A DNA stretch of 64,000 nt, taken from assembly GCA_012656075.1 (NCBI GenBank), contig JAAKBF010000151.1, forward strand, positions 620,001-684,000, in the 5' to 3' direction. Of this stretch, positions 11,621 to 23,260 are shown one piece after another; positions within the stretch are counted from its first letter, which is position 1; each line of letters starts with the position of its first letter. Below the pieces are notes generated by a model, which was given only the letters and a program-made list of their open reading frames with translations, had not been told where the DNA came from and made no database searches. The position numbers were made by a program, and so were the translations under genes. Origin of the DNA: Phytophthora hibernalis. Its lineage: Eukaryota > Oomycota > Peronosporomycetes > Peronosporales > Peronosporaceae.

Positions 11621-11649
11621 CGTATGCTTTGCAAAAACATTGCTTTTAT

Positions 11650-12881
11650 TCAAATGCTCATCTCCGGATACTGGGGAATCGCTTTCTCAAAGCTAATAAT
11701 TACCACCTCTTCATAAATCGCATTCCAGGTGGCAATCGTAGCTTGAATCTCGCGAATGCGCTTCTTTTTGCAGTTCCGCCGGTGATGTTGGTTCAGGTGG
11801 TCCGCATCTTGGATTTGAGAGGGCCCATGACGGCAACGTCCAAGAGTTAGCACATGGCAGTGCTGTTAGCAACCAGATGCACTACAGTAGCAGTAGCAAC
11901 CCCAGCAACATCCCGCAGCCCTTCTTCCGACACGTGGCACTCGAAATTGTCGAAGAGAAGGACAGAGGGCTCATCAACCTCATTCTTGATCCGTTTTTCG
12001 AAAAGTTGTAAACGCACTCAACACGTACCGTCTGCTCGAATTATTAGCACTTCAGTCATGCGACCTGCTTTTTCTTTGACGTATTCGCGAGTCTCGCTGG
12101 ATCACGCCGTCTTCGGCCAGCCCAAATCCGAGCGGGGCATGTCAAAGTTAATGGCTGTCTCATCAACATTGGGCATGCCCTCCGGTCCAAACGCAGTGTA
12201 GGTTCTCCTGAATTCCAGTGAAAAGTCAGCACGCGTTTGCTCGAGATCGTTGGTGGGTATCGTGGCTGTCTGTGATGAAACTCCATGTCCAAAAACATTT
12301 TTACAGTTACATATAACAATAATAACGTAAAATACACAAAAGCAAGCGATTTGCAAAACGCTCACACATGCGTTTCAGCACTAACAACCCGCTCGGTTTA
12401 CCCTCCATGTAGTTGGTTACCAACTCAGACACGATCTACCACATATACTCCATGATGACTCGCGTTGTATGGGCCTAGTATACAGAAAACAGTATAAAAC
12501 ACTTCGAAATACTGATATCATGCTAAACTTTACCTTCTCTTCACGGCGCTTTTCCTTCACGAACGTGGCGCTGGCAGGTAAGTCAGGAAATATTTCTTTT
12601 CGTCCATGCCCCTTCAACGTCTTGGAGGTGGCGTGGCCGGTAAAGCTTAGCAGCTTGTCCGCCTGCTTCGACCACCAGTGGACGGTGTCGCCAGCGTTAA
12701 GTAGCTCGCGGACCACCTCCTCCATTCCGACCACCTCCACGTGGCCCACTGCTTGTCTCTTCTCGCGGACGGTGTATGCCCGGTGCCTTGGCCACGGTAC
12801 CTGGATGTCGTCCATAGGGAAATGGAAAGTGAGAATACCCCGTAATGTAGGTGTAGGCTCGTGCGGTTTTACCAGAACCAT
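11650..12881 (-). pseudogene. Pogo/Tigger-like (DDE_1, CENP-B-type) transposase pseudogene
   Basis: Reading the minus strand from 12881, the first part has RAYTVREKRQAVGHVE, a psq/CENP-B-type helix-turn-helix start, then GRKEIFPDLPASATFVKEKR. A second part (about 12365-12056) has PNVDETAINFDMPRSD, the first catalytic aspartate block of the DDE_1 superfamily. A third part (about 12000-11860) has PSVLLFDNFECHVSEEGL, the second aspartate block. The tail (MGPLKSKMRTT, then WNAIYEEVVIISFEKAIP) ends at 11650. At least three frame changes and internal stops make it non-functional. Terminal inverted repeats were not identified. Confidence 0.8.
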
Positions 12882-12899
12882 TCAAAACTATGATAATTA

Positions 12900-15600
12900 T
12901 TGAGTATGTAACGTCGATTCGGTAAAAAACAATTGTTTTTTTCTTTACTATGGCTGCGGCTATGAAATGCCGGCTTTTGGGTGGCCTGTTTTATCCGCCG
13001 TTGTCCGTACTGTGATCAAGTCTTACGTCAATTCGATCACACGGGGATATCCTTTTTTGTGCTGTTGTAGTCCTTTTATGTTGATTGCCGATTCCTCTTG
13101 GCGGGGCCTTGTGTTAAGAATAGAGTATGCGATCGCACCCTAGCCAAGCTATCCAGGTCTGTGCCGTGTACTTGCTTGACTACCGTATTCCCCTGTCAGA
13201 GTCGTCACCCGATACACACGGGATAAGGTTAAATGCGTTGAGCATAAACAGTGAAATACACGAACTTAATCAAATATATACCGGTATTGGTACCGGTGCA
13301 GTTGATGAAGGCGCTGGGGTAGAGGCTGTGCGTGTTCGCGCAGGAAGAGCACCCCAGCTACATGCACGAGCCGTTCGTTGACCTAGATACGATCCGCTAA
13401 ATATGTACTGCTGCAGTCCTACGACAACTACCGGTAATCCGATTAGAATCACCGGCATCACATGATGGCAGCAGCACCGTCCCTGTCGGATGCGAGGTCG
13501 GCCCATGGCGCCAAGAATCGAATGCCCAGAGGGCAATGCAACATCAACAAGTTCTCGTGCGTCACTCAGCAGGCAAAGAAGCTAATGGCGGGGCACAGCC
13601 CGGAATAGTATCGGAGATGGCCTTCCAGCTGCTCGACGTGCTGCGCACCCACCGAGAAGTTGTCCTTCGCGGCGCACACTGAGCTTCCGTAACTTTCTCC
13701 TTCGGCCCTGAGATGGCCAAAGCGAAGCGTCCGGCCAGCAAGCCGGTGCCGACGCGGTGTTCCATGTGACGCGGCACGTCCCCGACGCTCACTCGGTCCT
13801 CCTTCTTCCATTCATCCCCTGATTCTCGAATGAAGCACGGCCATACAATTTCGCCTGGGAAACTAGTAAATTACCTGTATTCATGTGACCCTTATGACAT
13901 GAAATCGAACCATCTGCAATTTCTAGATCGACCATTGGCTAAAACCACTGACGCCTCTGACAAAGCGACGCTTCTAACAGGGGGATTACGGTAAGTGAAT
14001 CCTTCGTCGGATACGCCAATGTACTTCCTTCCCCGATAGTATGGATGCCACTTGTGTCTTACAGGAAAAATTGAATATGTTATGTATCATAGCTTCCTTT
14101 CTCTCCCTCTACTTCCTGGATTCCTTGCGTATCCTTAAAATACCTTAGATGATTCAGTTTACCTATAAATTGATACCATCAGATCGAGATCGGGATAGCG
14201 TTCGGCGTATCGAATTCTCTGGATTTTATATCCAGAGTCTACCAGGGATTGCAACGAGGTCTGAATCCTTGCATTGCTAATACCTTTCCCAATACGATTT
14301 GAAAACTTAATCTAATGAGCATTAGATACCTGCTGTATTTAATATCCGGGAAGATTTTTATTATATTTGTGACGGTTGACCCATCCGCAGAAGATTTGGA
14401 CAAAACACCTTTGTGATTCGATATCACTTATAATCGTATTTAACCTGCAGCAGATGATTTATCCAGACCGTTCCAGCAACATTTTTTTCTTTGAGCATCA
14501 CACTACTGTAAAACAATAATAATACAAAGATAATTCCCTTACTACGGATATAGACCAGTAAAAGAAAAATGTAGACGCCACCATATCCATTTGGTTATTG
14601 TCCGGCATTAATAGGTGTAGCAATAATATACTGCCGATGTATTATCTCATTTTGATGTAAGGCGACATTCAAAATCTTAAATCGCTTCATCCACGGAAAA
14701 TCTTCGTGTTCTTTGCACGAAACATTACTGGCACCTATTTCGGCTAACAAAACTAAGGAATTTGTTTACTGCCTGTGACCTTTGGATACACAGTGAGAAC
14801 GCTACAGCAAGAAGCTCACTTTGGAAGGGGTTTCGGCTGAGTAAATACGCCGGAATGACTTGGATTGGCTGCAAATAGCTACTGTTTAAGTAATGGTCAA
14901 TTCTTGAAGCGAAGTAAAGCTTGAACGACGAACTTGGTGGTTGGAGTGTTTCGTAGGATTTCTTCAAGACTTCTTCAACCCAACATCTAGCTACAAGTCT
15001 TTTATTTTAGTATGGTTCGCATCAGCATTCCTAACCAACGCAATCCGTATCCAAAAATGATGTACATGTAGTCCGCTTCGAAACTAAGTTTGCTGAGCTC
15101 AAAGTAAAATTCAGAGCGGTTCCGTGCGAAGTAGCGGCTTCGTGATTGTACCACAGAGATCTGAACCCATGACGACTTACCTCCGATACCCCTAAACCCG
15201 TCGCCGTGATCCCGATCGTGCTCCATCTATCCGATCGTTGGACTGACCTCGGCTAAAATGGCGTGCGCGTCTCCACAGAATTGACAGACTGAAAGTTCTT
15301 TTGTATTCTTGTTAGCGCTATTGTGGTGAGAAAAATGAAGATAATTACTTACACCGACTATATGCAAATTGTCAAAACTATGTTAACTTTAAAAAAACAT
15401 ATTGAGCTCATGGTATCAGTGTAGAGCACGATACATGATACCTCTCAATGACAACACGTTATTAGTCTTTGTTGGATTTCCTTTGCGTTAAATGCGTCGG
15501 ATCAATTTTGTGGACTACCGTTTAATACTTCTTTGATCCGACAACATCTTATACCCGACATCGCCCAGCAGCCAATTAAATCACAGCTAATTGCACTAGT
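12900..15600. other. Gene-poor stretch, no supported gene
   Basis: Only short unsupported frames occur. The longest worth noting are two overlapping minus-strand frames near 13562-13811, in different registers, that may be one small degraded coding fragment. 14.0-15.6 kb is AT-rich and I see nothing in it. Confidence 0.4.
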
Positions 15601-15899
15601 GAAAACTACTTCTTTTATCTGTACCACTAGTGTACCAATATTGCGGCTGTCACCACCATTTACTGCACTCTAAAGGTGAGCACAACTCGCTCACAACCAG
15701 GAAGGCCGTCACCGTCCCAAGTCGACGCTGCCGCTTCTGGCAACACGCTCGATGCGATGCTCTACCAAAAGAGCGATGTTCTACCAAAAGGAGCAGTTGT
15801 GGGGCTGGATCGCGGAGCAGAGCAACCTTAGTGACGGCAAACCCTGGGTTTTCATCGTTATTGGCCGCCCCTCGGGGCAAAGGAGCACCTGTAAGGCAG

Positions 15900-18800
15900 C
15901 TCAAGCGCCGGACCGAATCTTACCGGACTAAGTTAGCAATTATTAATATCAACGATTTCAAAGACAAGAACAACATGTCAGCAATGTTAGCGAAATTTCG
16001 GCGTTCGATTTGGGATGGTTTCGGTACATGTACCCTCTCTATTAAATGATTATTAAGAACAGCAAATAATGATTTTTTATTCCATCTCATAATACGAAAT
16101 GCAAAATTAACCCATCACCAGGGTAAGCTTCTATACCTGGAGGTCTTCTTAATAATAATGACATTTGTCTATAAGCTACAGCTTGTTTAGATAAATCATC
16201 ATAAAAATAACAGCATGTTTATCATTATCTCTAACCCCCCCACTTCCCTCCAGAACGCGATTATGCCAACAAATTTTTATTTTGACAAGTTTTCATCAAA
16301 ACAGATGTTTGACAAACGAAGATTGCAATCTTGCCAACGTTCACTTGCCCTACACCTATTCGAAGATTTAGTGTCGGATCAAAGAAGAATTATACGGTAC
16401 AACCCGTTCAATATAGAAGCTATCAGAGACAAGTATAAATTAATACACTTAATTCGTTTGGGTGGCGGCTAGTCCTCCTGTTCTCCAGCTGACTCTTTTG
16501 CTGCCTGTAACACCGCTTTGGGGCCAAGCCGTGATAATGGTGATGTGGCTCTGGCGCTACAGCAAAAAGGGCATCGAGGGAGCACTTGATGGAGCATACG
16601 AAGAGAAGAAAATTACCGCTGTCGCACGAAGGTCGTTTTTCTTTCGTACAGTATTCAAGAAGTTGAAGGAGCTACAGACTACAGGTGCCATCGTCCAGCA
16701 TCGTCAAGGGCCTAACTCTATCCTTTCGCTGGACAAGAAGCTGATATGGTGGCGTGGGTTGCGGGTATGCGACGCGCTGGCTTCCCGTTGGTCGCGCGAG
16801 GGTCCCCCAGCGAGCAAACAGAGTTCACGAAATACGTCATGGAGCTACAACAAGGACAGGAACGCCGTTCCTGTGGTTTGGTATGGACGCTTTATTCGTC
16901 ACCACCCTGTGGTGAATTCGCGGACAGCGTAAAAATTCATATGTGCGGATCTCTATGGACAGTGGCTCTGTCTATGCTCTTTTCCGAGCCATAACCAATC
17001 GAGGAATTGAAACTGTCGCCTAATCGATTTGTCAACATGGATGAGACCACTTTTATGCCCAAAGGCACGACGCGCAAGGTTGTAGCCCTCAGAGACTCCT
17101 CCAACATTTGGACCAAGGAAACAAGCCCCGACTTTTACACACCGGTTGTTGCTGCGATGAATGATACAGGGAAACCTTCCCACCCCTCATCATTTGTCAT
17201 AAAAACGCATGTACAAGTTAGACAAAACTGCTATCTCCATCAAGGGTGCGTGTGTGACCGGCGCACCTAAAGTATTTAGCAACGAAGGTACCCTCTGTCA
17301 GGGGATCGTACTCTTTAGAGGACAAGCCGTGAAAAAGGAAGTGTCGTTTCCAGCAGAGATTGAAAAATAAAATATGAAATTGAATTTGGCCCGCATCGAT
17401 TCCGTAATAGTCATTGCAATTGTACAGCTTCCTGTAATTATAATTTCAGATATTTAAATTATATTTGCAATATAGTGGATGCGCGCAGTTCATTTGGTGC
17501 AGTTGTGTAGGCTTCACCCCCCTCCACAAGTACCCTGTGTTTAAGACCGCATATGTGGAGTCCACAGTGTTTGGGAAAGGGCCAGTCTTTCTTTGATTTG
17601 TGGATGTGTTACATACGGAGTTTTTTTCTTTTATTGTTAACATATGTTATCAGTTATCGTTTGACTGCTAACATAAATTTTCCGTTATCTACCAGTTTCT
17701 TTCGGATTCGCAGTATCGGTTAAAAAGATAAAGTACCCAGTGCGCTACTCGGGAAAGCTTATCCTCTACGCTAGCTATAATCACAGCATTCTCCATGTCC
17801 ATGTTAGCTCGAAGGAAGCTCAGCATCTAGAAGTTCGCTGACATCATGCAGCTGCGCAGCGGGGATACAATCAGCTTGCACGGTGAGAACAGCCGCTCTA
17901 CCACGTTCGAAGTCGGGGTAACATGATGAGATCGCTCTACCTGTTCGACGAATGTCCTGTCTTCATCTTCTTCATCGAGCCATCTCTCAACAGCTCCGTC
18001 ACGTAGTCATTCTCGAGATCCTTACGTTCGACTGTTGCCGCCTCGATCACCTCGAATAGCTTAAGTACCTTCTTTCCCGCTGTACTTAGGTCATGTCCGT
18101 TGATTGACGCGACGACAGCAATTTCAAAGACAGACAAGTGGACGATCTTCGCCCCTGTCTTAAGGTAGTGGCTCAGCACGGGATACTCGGCCTCGATCGA
18201 GTCGAACATCACGCGCACTTGTGCGATGTAAATATCATCTCGTTGTAGACGCTTGCAGATGTTATTGAGCTTCTTGAGATCTTCGCACAGAGCAACGAGC
18301 TTGCGACAGCGGCTTCCCGTTGGTACCATCTCTTCAACAGCTTCAATCTTCTTGATCTCTGCTCGGATACGAAATAACGCTCGACCTTCGTAAATGTTGA
18401 CACCCGACGCGTAACGTTGCGCTTTACCGGCGCAGGTGGATGTGCTTGACTAGTTCTGCGTAGTTGCTTGGGTGTTGCAGCTGAATTATGAGGGAGTTCA
18501 CGTCTTCCACAATGGGAACGTACTCAGCGTAGATTATTTGCTGCTACGTGGAACATGTGGCAAGCGCACCCCACCGACGGGATGTCGAGCTTTGTTGCGA
18601 TAGACCTGTTCGTTGAGTAGTTGTCAGCGACAAGAAAGCGCACCATTTACGGTTGTCTTCTGAGGACTCTTCTCATCAGTCGAATGTAAGCGCCGGCAAC
18701 CTGGCTACCTTTATCAAGAGATGAAACACCAAGCCGATCTTAGCGGCGCTTGCCGTTTACTTCGTAGTCAGCGGACATGCTTACGTTGTGAAGGGAACTG

Positions 18801-20122
18801 TTGGACAAACTATCAAATATCAGGCCAAACATATCGCCCATCTCCATCTTGAGCGCTGGTCCCATTGATCGCTACGCACTCCATCTGTTTTTTAAAGATT
18901 GGCCGAGATTTGGCTTCTAGCTCGACCTTCCCGCGTTCTAGCTCGTTGTTGACCTCTGTAACGGGTAGATTCCGCGCCACAACGCACCACAAATATCGAA
19001 AGCGACTGTTGCCGTCTCCGACTCGAACCCAAAGCCGCTCCGTGACTGAGACGTAGAAGTGGAGTCATAGATGTCCCTGTGGTCGTCGTGCTTTGCCGCT
19101 ATAAACCCAACCCGGTTACAGTAACCAGTGTCAGGGGTTAGCTTGCGCGCCGTTCCGCAGAGGCGACAGCGAGATAGCCCGTCACCGAGGCCCTCAAATA
19201 AATTGGCGGTGATGTTCTCGTTGGTCGGACAACAGGTGGATTGCGTGGCTTTGAAAGTGAGGACTTGAAAACCAAACGGCGATTTTGTAGGCGAGGCTAA
19301 TTAACCTACGATCATTCATCATTTGGTATGACTCGATGTGGTTGTCAAACACGATTCCCTTTAACCGGTTATCCAGTTTGTCTTCTGTCGAGACATTTAT
19401 TGCAATAACCGGTTGTATTTTGTATTGTGTTGCTCCTTGAGTCATCAATAATACGTTGTTTACACGGAAAACTACTTTGCTATTGTACAGGTATTTTTCG
19501 AACTCTGGTTTCCAGTGATCTTAGTTTTAGACAACAGCTCAGCTCAACTCGATCTAGGTAAGTGCTGTGCTTGCTGCTATAATGATCTGATCCTTTCAAT
19601 ACTGATAAATAATTTATGGTATCATTTTTGGAGGGGTATTTTATTAAAGAGGTCGGCGGTGCGGCTTTCGATATGGAGATCCTGTTGCCAACATTGCCGC
19701 CAAATGCGACGCACATGTATCAACCACTTGATTTTGCTGTTTTCAAGTGTTGCTGTTGGTGTGTTCAAGTCTTCCAAGAACGCAGAAAAGAATGCGTTGC
19801 AGGACAAGCTGTTAGAAAGTGCTGCTACGATTCTGATGCCATCCGAATTGCATTTCAAGCTACCGGTCGGCCATTATTGACCGCTCTGAGAACGCTTCCA
19901 ACGGTTCCAAAGGTACTGGACTCTATCTGCCCTCAATTTGTTAACATGCAAAGAAGTATGACCGAAGTGCCAGCACGAAGCTGTGCAAATATAGGCTCGT
20001 GTCGAAATCCTTCCCTCCCACTATATCCATCCAAGAAGGCCAGGTGGGATGTGGATATTGACAATGAGCTGGTGCTTAACGAATCCCTTCTTTGGCTTGG
20101 TATCATTCCCCTCTGCACTTAG
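15900..20122 (+). pseudogene. Second pogo/Tigger-like transposase, split by a hAT insertion
   Basis: The plus strand near 15900-15990 has SYRTKLAIININDFKDKN, a CENP-B-type N-terminus. Around 16590-16970 are helix-turn-helix/CENPB-like parts (LDKKLIWWRGLR and W-x-G-F-P elements in shifted frames). The first catalytic block is at 17020-17160 (FVNMDETTFMPKG, RKVVALRDSS). Coding similarity breaks near 17340 and resumes near 19510 with LVLDNSSAQLDLG, the second aspartate block, and LPPNATHMYQPLDFAVF at 19685-19745, the end of the DDE_1 domain. The 2.1-kb gap holds an oppositely oriented hAT element. Frame changes also occur outside the gap, so the gene was decaying or decayed after the insertion. 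Confidence 0.75.
17730..19270 (-). pseudogene. hAT-family transposase remnant nested in the pogo-like gene
   Basis: From about 19270 downwards the minus strand reads NITANLFEGLGDGLSRCRLC, a BED-type zinc finger start (CxxC followed by AAKHDDH). The centre (18329-17937) has a helical hAT-like core with CEDLKKLNNICKRLQ. At about 17930-17790 is the diagnostic hAT C-terminal dimerisation motif, TSNVVERLFSPCK, then a leucine-rich block interrupted by an in-frame TAG. Multiple frame changes show that it is dead. Its position between the two halves of a plus-strand transposase makes it a nested insertion. I did not find the 8-bp target duplication or terminal inverted repeats by eye. Confidence 0.75.
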
Positions 20123-20129
20123 TTATAAC

Positions 20130-21230
20130 CGTGCACTAAATGATCACTTCATTTTGTACCTCAATATGCTTCAGTCTATCGAATTGTATTTTTGCGACTA
20201 TAAGCTAACTAACTGTCTTCTTACTCGAATTGACATGATGTGGCCTTTTTCGTGCGGCTCCAAGCAATGAGAAGCGCATAATTTATTTGTTATACTGCAA
20301 GATACATTCTCCAAAATGACCTAAAAGCACACACTCAATTGATGTTTTAGTTACTGACACAATAGGGAAACTACATGTTTATTCATTCGCAGCGTCGACA
20401 CCACAGCAAACCCGATATGCACTTTGGCGCAACGACCAGCACTGTCCTCGTTTTAACCTCTTCAAACCGGTAGCTGTATAAGCTGGGTTAGAAATCGGCT
20501 CGTATGCTGTATATACAGCGTAAGTAAATTTAAACTCGGTTTCACTATAGTGGTGGTGCTGGCCTTTCTTAGGGTTTACAAATTCCAAGTCAAAATTGTT
20601 AGAGCTGGAGATGTAACTCACACCCTATCTACAAAATATGTGCACGCGCAGCACATCTCCTTATTTCTCGATTTTTGAAATCAAGTACGGCATTTCCTTT
20701 TCATAAAGGTCTACCCAAATGCGTTTGTCGATAGGGCTACAGTATTATTTCGACAAAACGAAATACGTCGTACCTAATTCGAATTTTACTGTAGACAACA
20801 AGTCTCCCCTGCCTCGCCGCGCTCTGGTGACAGGATGCAACGTCCTGGTGTTAGTCTTCCACCACTCTAAAACATGTCTACCAGGTCTTGCGAGACAGCC
20901 TAATCGACAGCCTTCTAAGTATTTTGCATACTACACTCTCTTTGGTCATGGCTTTCATATGTGCTGCGACGCTAATCGCCAGAGGGTCGCTAATATCCTG
21001 CCAGCCTTTTGGACCTGGAGTTTTGGAAAATGAGTCTGAGCCAATCATAACGTGTCGTACTTTAAAATGCATAGTACTCTACCATGGACCCTTATGGCAA
21101 AACAAACAACACTGCAACAACTCGCGTCTTGTGATTGGAAGAAAGTGCTTTGCCCTTATGACAAGGAAATGCCGGTATGCGAGGATATGAACAATCATTT
21201 AGTGACCGTGTTTACTGCCCGACGTATTTC
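20130..21230. other. Intergenic, no supported gene
   Basis: Short overlapping frames on both strands without domains. A palindromic GCTGTATATACAGC occurs near 20511, with similar CTGTATATACAACTT and CTGTATTTATACAG strings near 22660-22800, hinting at remnants of one small repeat family. Confidence 0.35.
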
Positions 21231-21249
21231 CCGCGGCATTCCCCGCCAG

Positions 21250-22257
21250 TCAGTTTGTTATTTCGAGTGGCGGAGAAGAAGCGACGGTCGGGACGCGCGG
21301 AACCGCGCCACGTGGCTCAGATTCCGCGCCAGCGGCGCGTGTGCAGGGACTGGAAACGTTCAAGGTCATTTGGTCGGAGCTACGAGCAAGCGGATGGACG
21401 GTGAATGTCCCTTCACGCCAAAGCCTCAACTCCAACTGGAAGTACATATTTCAGGGCGTAATCCAAATGACGAAGAAGGCGTGGACTTTTTTCTTGGGAA
21501 GCGAGCTTTGTTTGACTAAGCGGAGCGAGGTAAGCTGGTTGTTCACGTGCCAGCTCGGTGTGTGATGCTTACTAATGCGTTTTGTGTAGTTGCGAGAGAG
21601 AGGATTGTGAAGAGGCTGCACGCAGCGCAATTGTCGCTGGTTGGAGCAGATGCGGCTCCTGTGCGCGAGTCTCCAGATCCCAACACTGATGCACCGCAGC
21701 CTACAGAACCGGAGCCTCCAGCAAAAAAACCTGCGCGGAAACCGCCAGCACGTAAGCCTCCTGCGCAGAAAGAGCCAGCATCGAAGTCATCTGCGCCAAA
21801 GCCTGCAGCATCGAAGTCTCCGGCGCCGAAGCAAGCTTCGAAGACTACACCGCGCAAGCCACCAGCTCCGAAAGTGGCCGCAAAGACGTCTCCAGCACTG
21901 TCTTCGTCGCCCGTGCATGAGCATATGTCTGGTACGTATCCTCCGCTTGTTACGCAAATGAACTATCTACTAACATGTTTAATTATGCTGTATATTGATT
22001 TGTTATGATGTATCGTACAGCTTAGGGTGTCATTCAAGCTGAATCCGAGTGCGGCAGGGCCGATATACTTGTGTATTAAGCCAAAATGTCCAGTGAGAAA
22101 TGCCATCATGCGTTGCTGGGAGATCTGGCACTCGGAGTACAAGAAGGGCAAAGAACTTCCAGCTAACAAGAAGGACAAGATTCGTGTGCGCGCGACGAAA
22201 GCTGCTGCATCTCCAGGAAAGTCGCCTGCCAAGCGTCGCTGCATGGACACCGAGTAA
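21250..22257 (+). pseudogene. Spliced K/P/A-rich hypothetical gene, disrupted
   Basis: Part 1 (about 21260-21529) reads ETFKVIWSELRASGWTVNVP, then after a one-base shift EEGVDFFLGKRALFD, followed by an in-frame TAA (21517-21519) and AER. Intron 1 is 21530-21589 (GTAAGC...TTACTAATG...TAG). Its phase joins the post-stop frame to exon 2 (VARERIVKRLHAAQLSL), which then enters a PAPK/KPPARKPP tandem-like region. Intron 2 (about 21932-22020) has GTACGT, a perfect CTACTAAC branch site and TACAG. The last part reads LNPSAAGPIYLCIKPK and ends with a lysine-rich tail. Intron 2's phase does not match, implying another indel. The 'W-x-x-L-x-x-x-GW' and 'EGVDFFLG' words look like a recurrent oomycete repeat-gene family; function unknown. 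Confidence 0.55.
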
Positions 22258-22259
22258 CT

Positions 22260-23100
22260 AAGCTTGAGGTACACTGCATGTTGCTGCGTATGAAATATGC
22301 TTGAACAGATTTGCGTTTCTTGTGATTGCTTGTCTGATCGGTCTATGAGGATATTTGGCGCAAGCAAGCTGATGCAAGTACCCTGCTCACCTTCCTTTGA
22401 TTGCGAGTGCAGATGTTGGCCAGGTGTCCAATTCTTGGAGTCTAATTGGATGAGCGATATATCGTCATCACTTGATTACACAATTGACACTCAATAGTGA
22501 CTAGGATTTAGTATGATGGTATAACAGACCTGTCCGTAGCACATTATTTCGATTTTTAGACAGATTTTTTCCTACGAGGCTGGTGTGGAGTGGAAAAACT
22601 AATCGAAGAGGATGTCCGGCCGCACACACGCGGTGTCGTACGTTACAAATACGCAGTTGTGCTGTATTTATACAGAATAGAGCACCCTAACCAATGCGGA
22701 AAATACAGCAAAAGACACGACCGAGTCTAGTCTTTGTCCCCCGTTCCACACCCTTCCCACAGAGTATGCAAAGCTTTATATGTTATTACGCTGTATATAC
22801 AACTTAAGGGTGTCCAACAATCCCCGGTTTGAGTTGATAACTGTTTTGGTCAATTGTATGAATATGTGAGGCAGTCATTCAACTCGTACGCGGATTCCAA
22901 GTTCATCTGTGTCAAAAGTGCTCATAGTCTGACAGAAATATACCATGAACAGCAACCTCGTCGCATATAGTACTTTTAATTCTCAAACATCGACAGTGAA
23001 TTAATCGCTTTGTGATATTTTCGTTCTGTTTTTTCAGGTCAAAATATTAATCGAGGCTCAAATGACTAGCATATCTGCCAACAGAAAAAAGGAGCAAAAC
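22260..23100. other. Intergenic, no supported gene
   Basis: AT-rich, short frames only; nothing recognisable. Confidence 0.4.
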
Positions 23101-23260
23101 TTACGTTGTACCTATTTTTAAAGTGAGTGGTTGGCACCACTCTTTGCTTTCCCACCCCCAGTCAGCTTCCGCTTCACATGAACGATCGACAAGCCCCGGT
23201 GCAAAAGCGCAACATGTGCTGCTTTTCCTCGACGGAAAAAGCGTTTCACACGTCTGGTGC

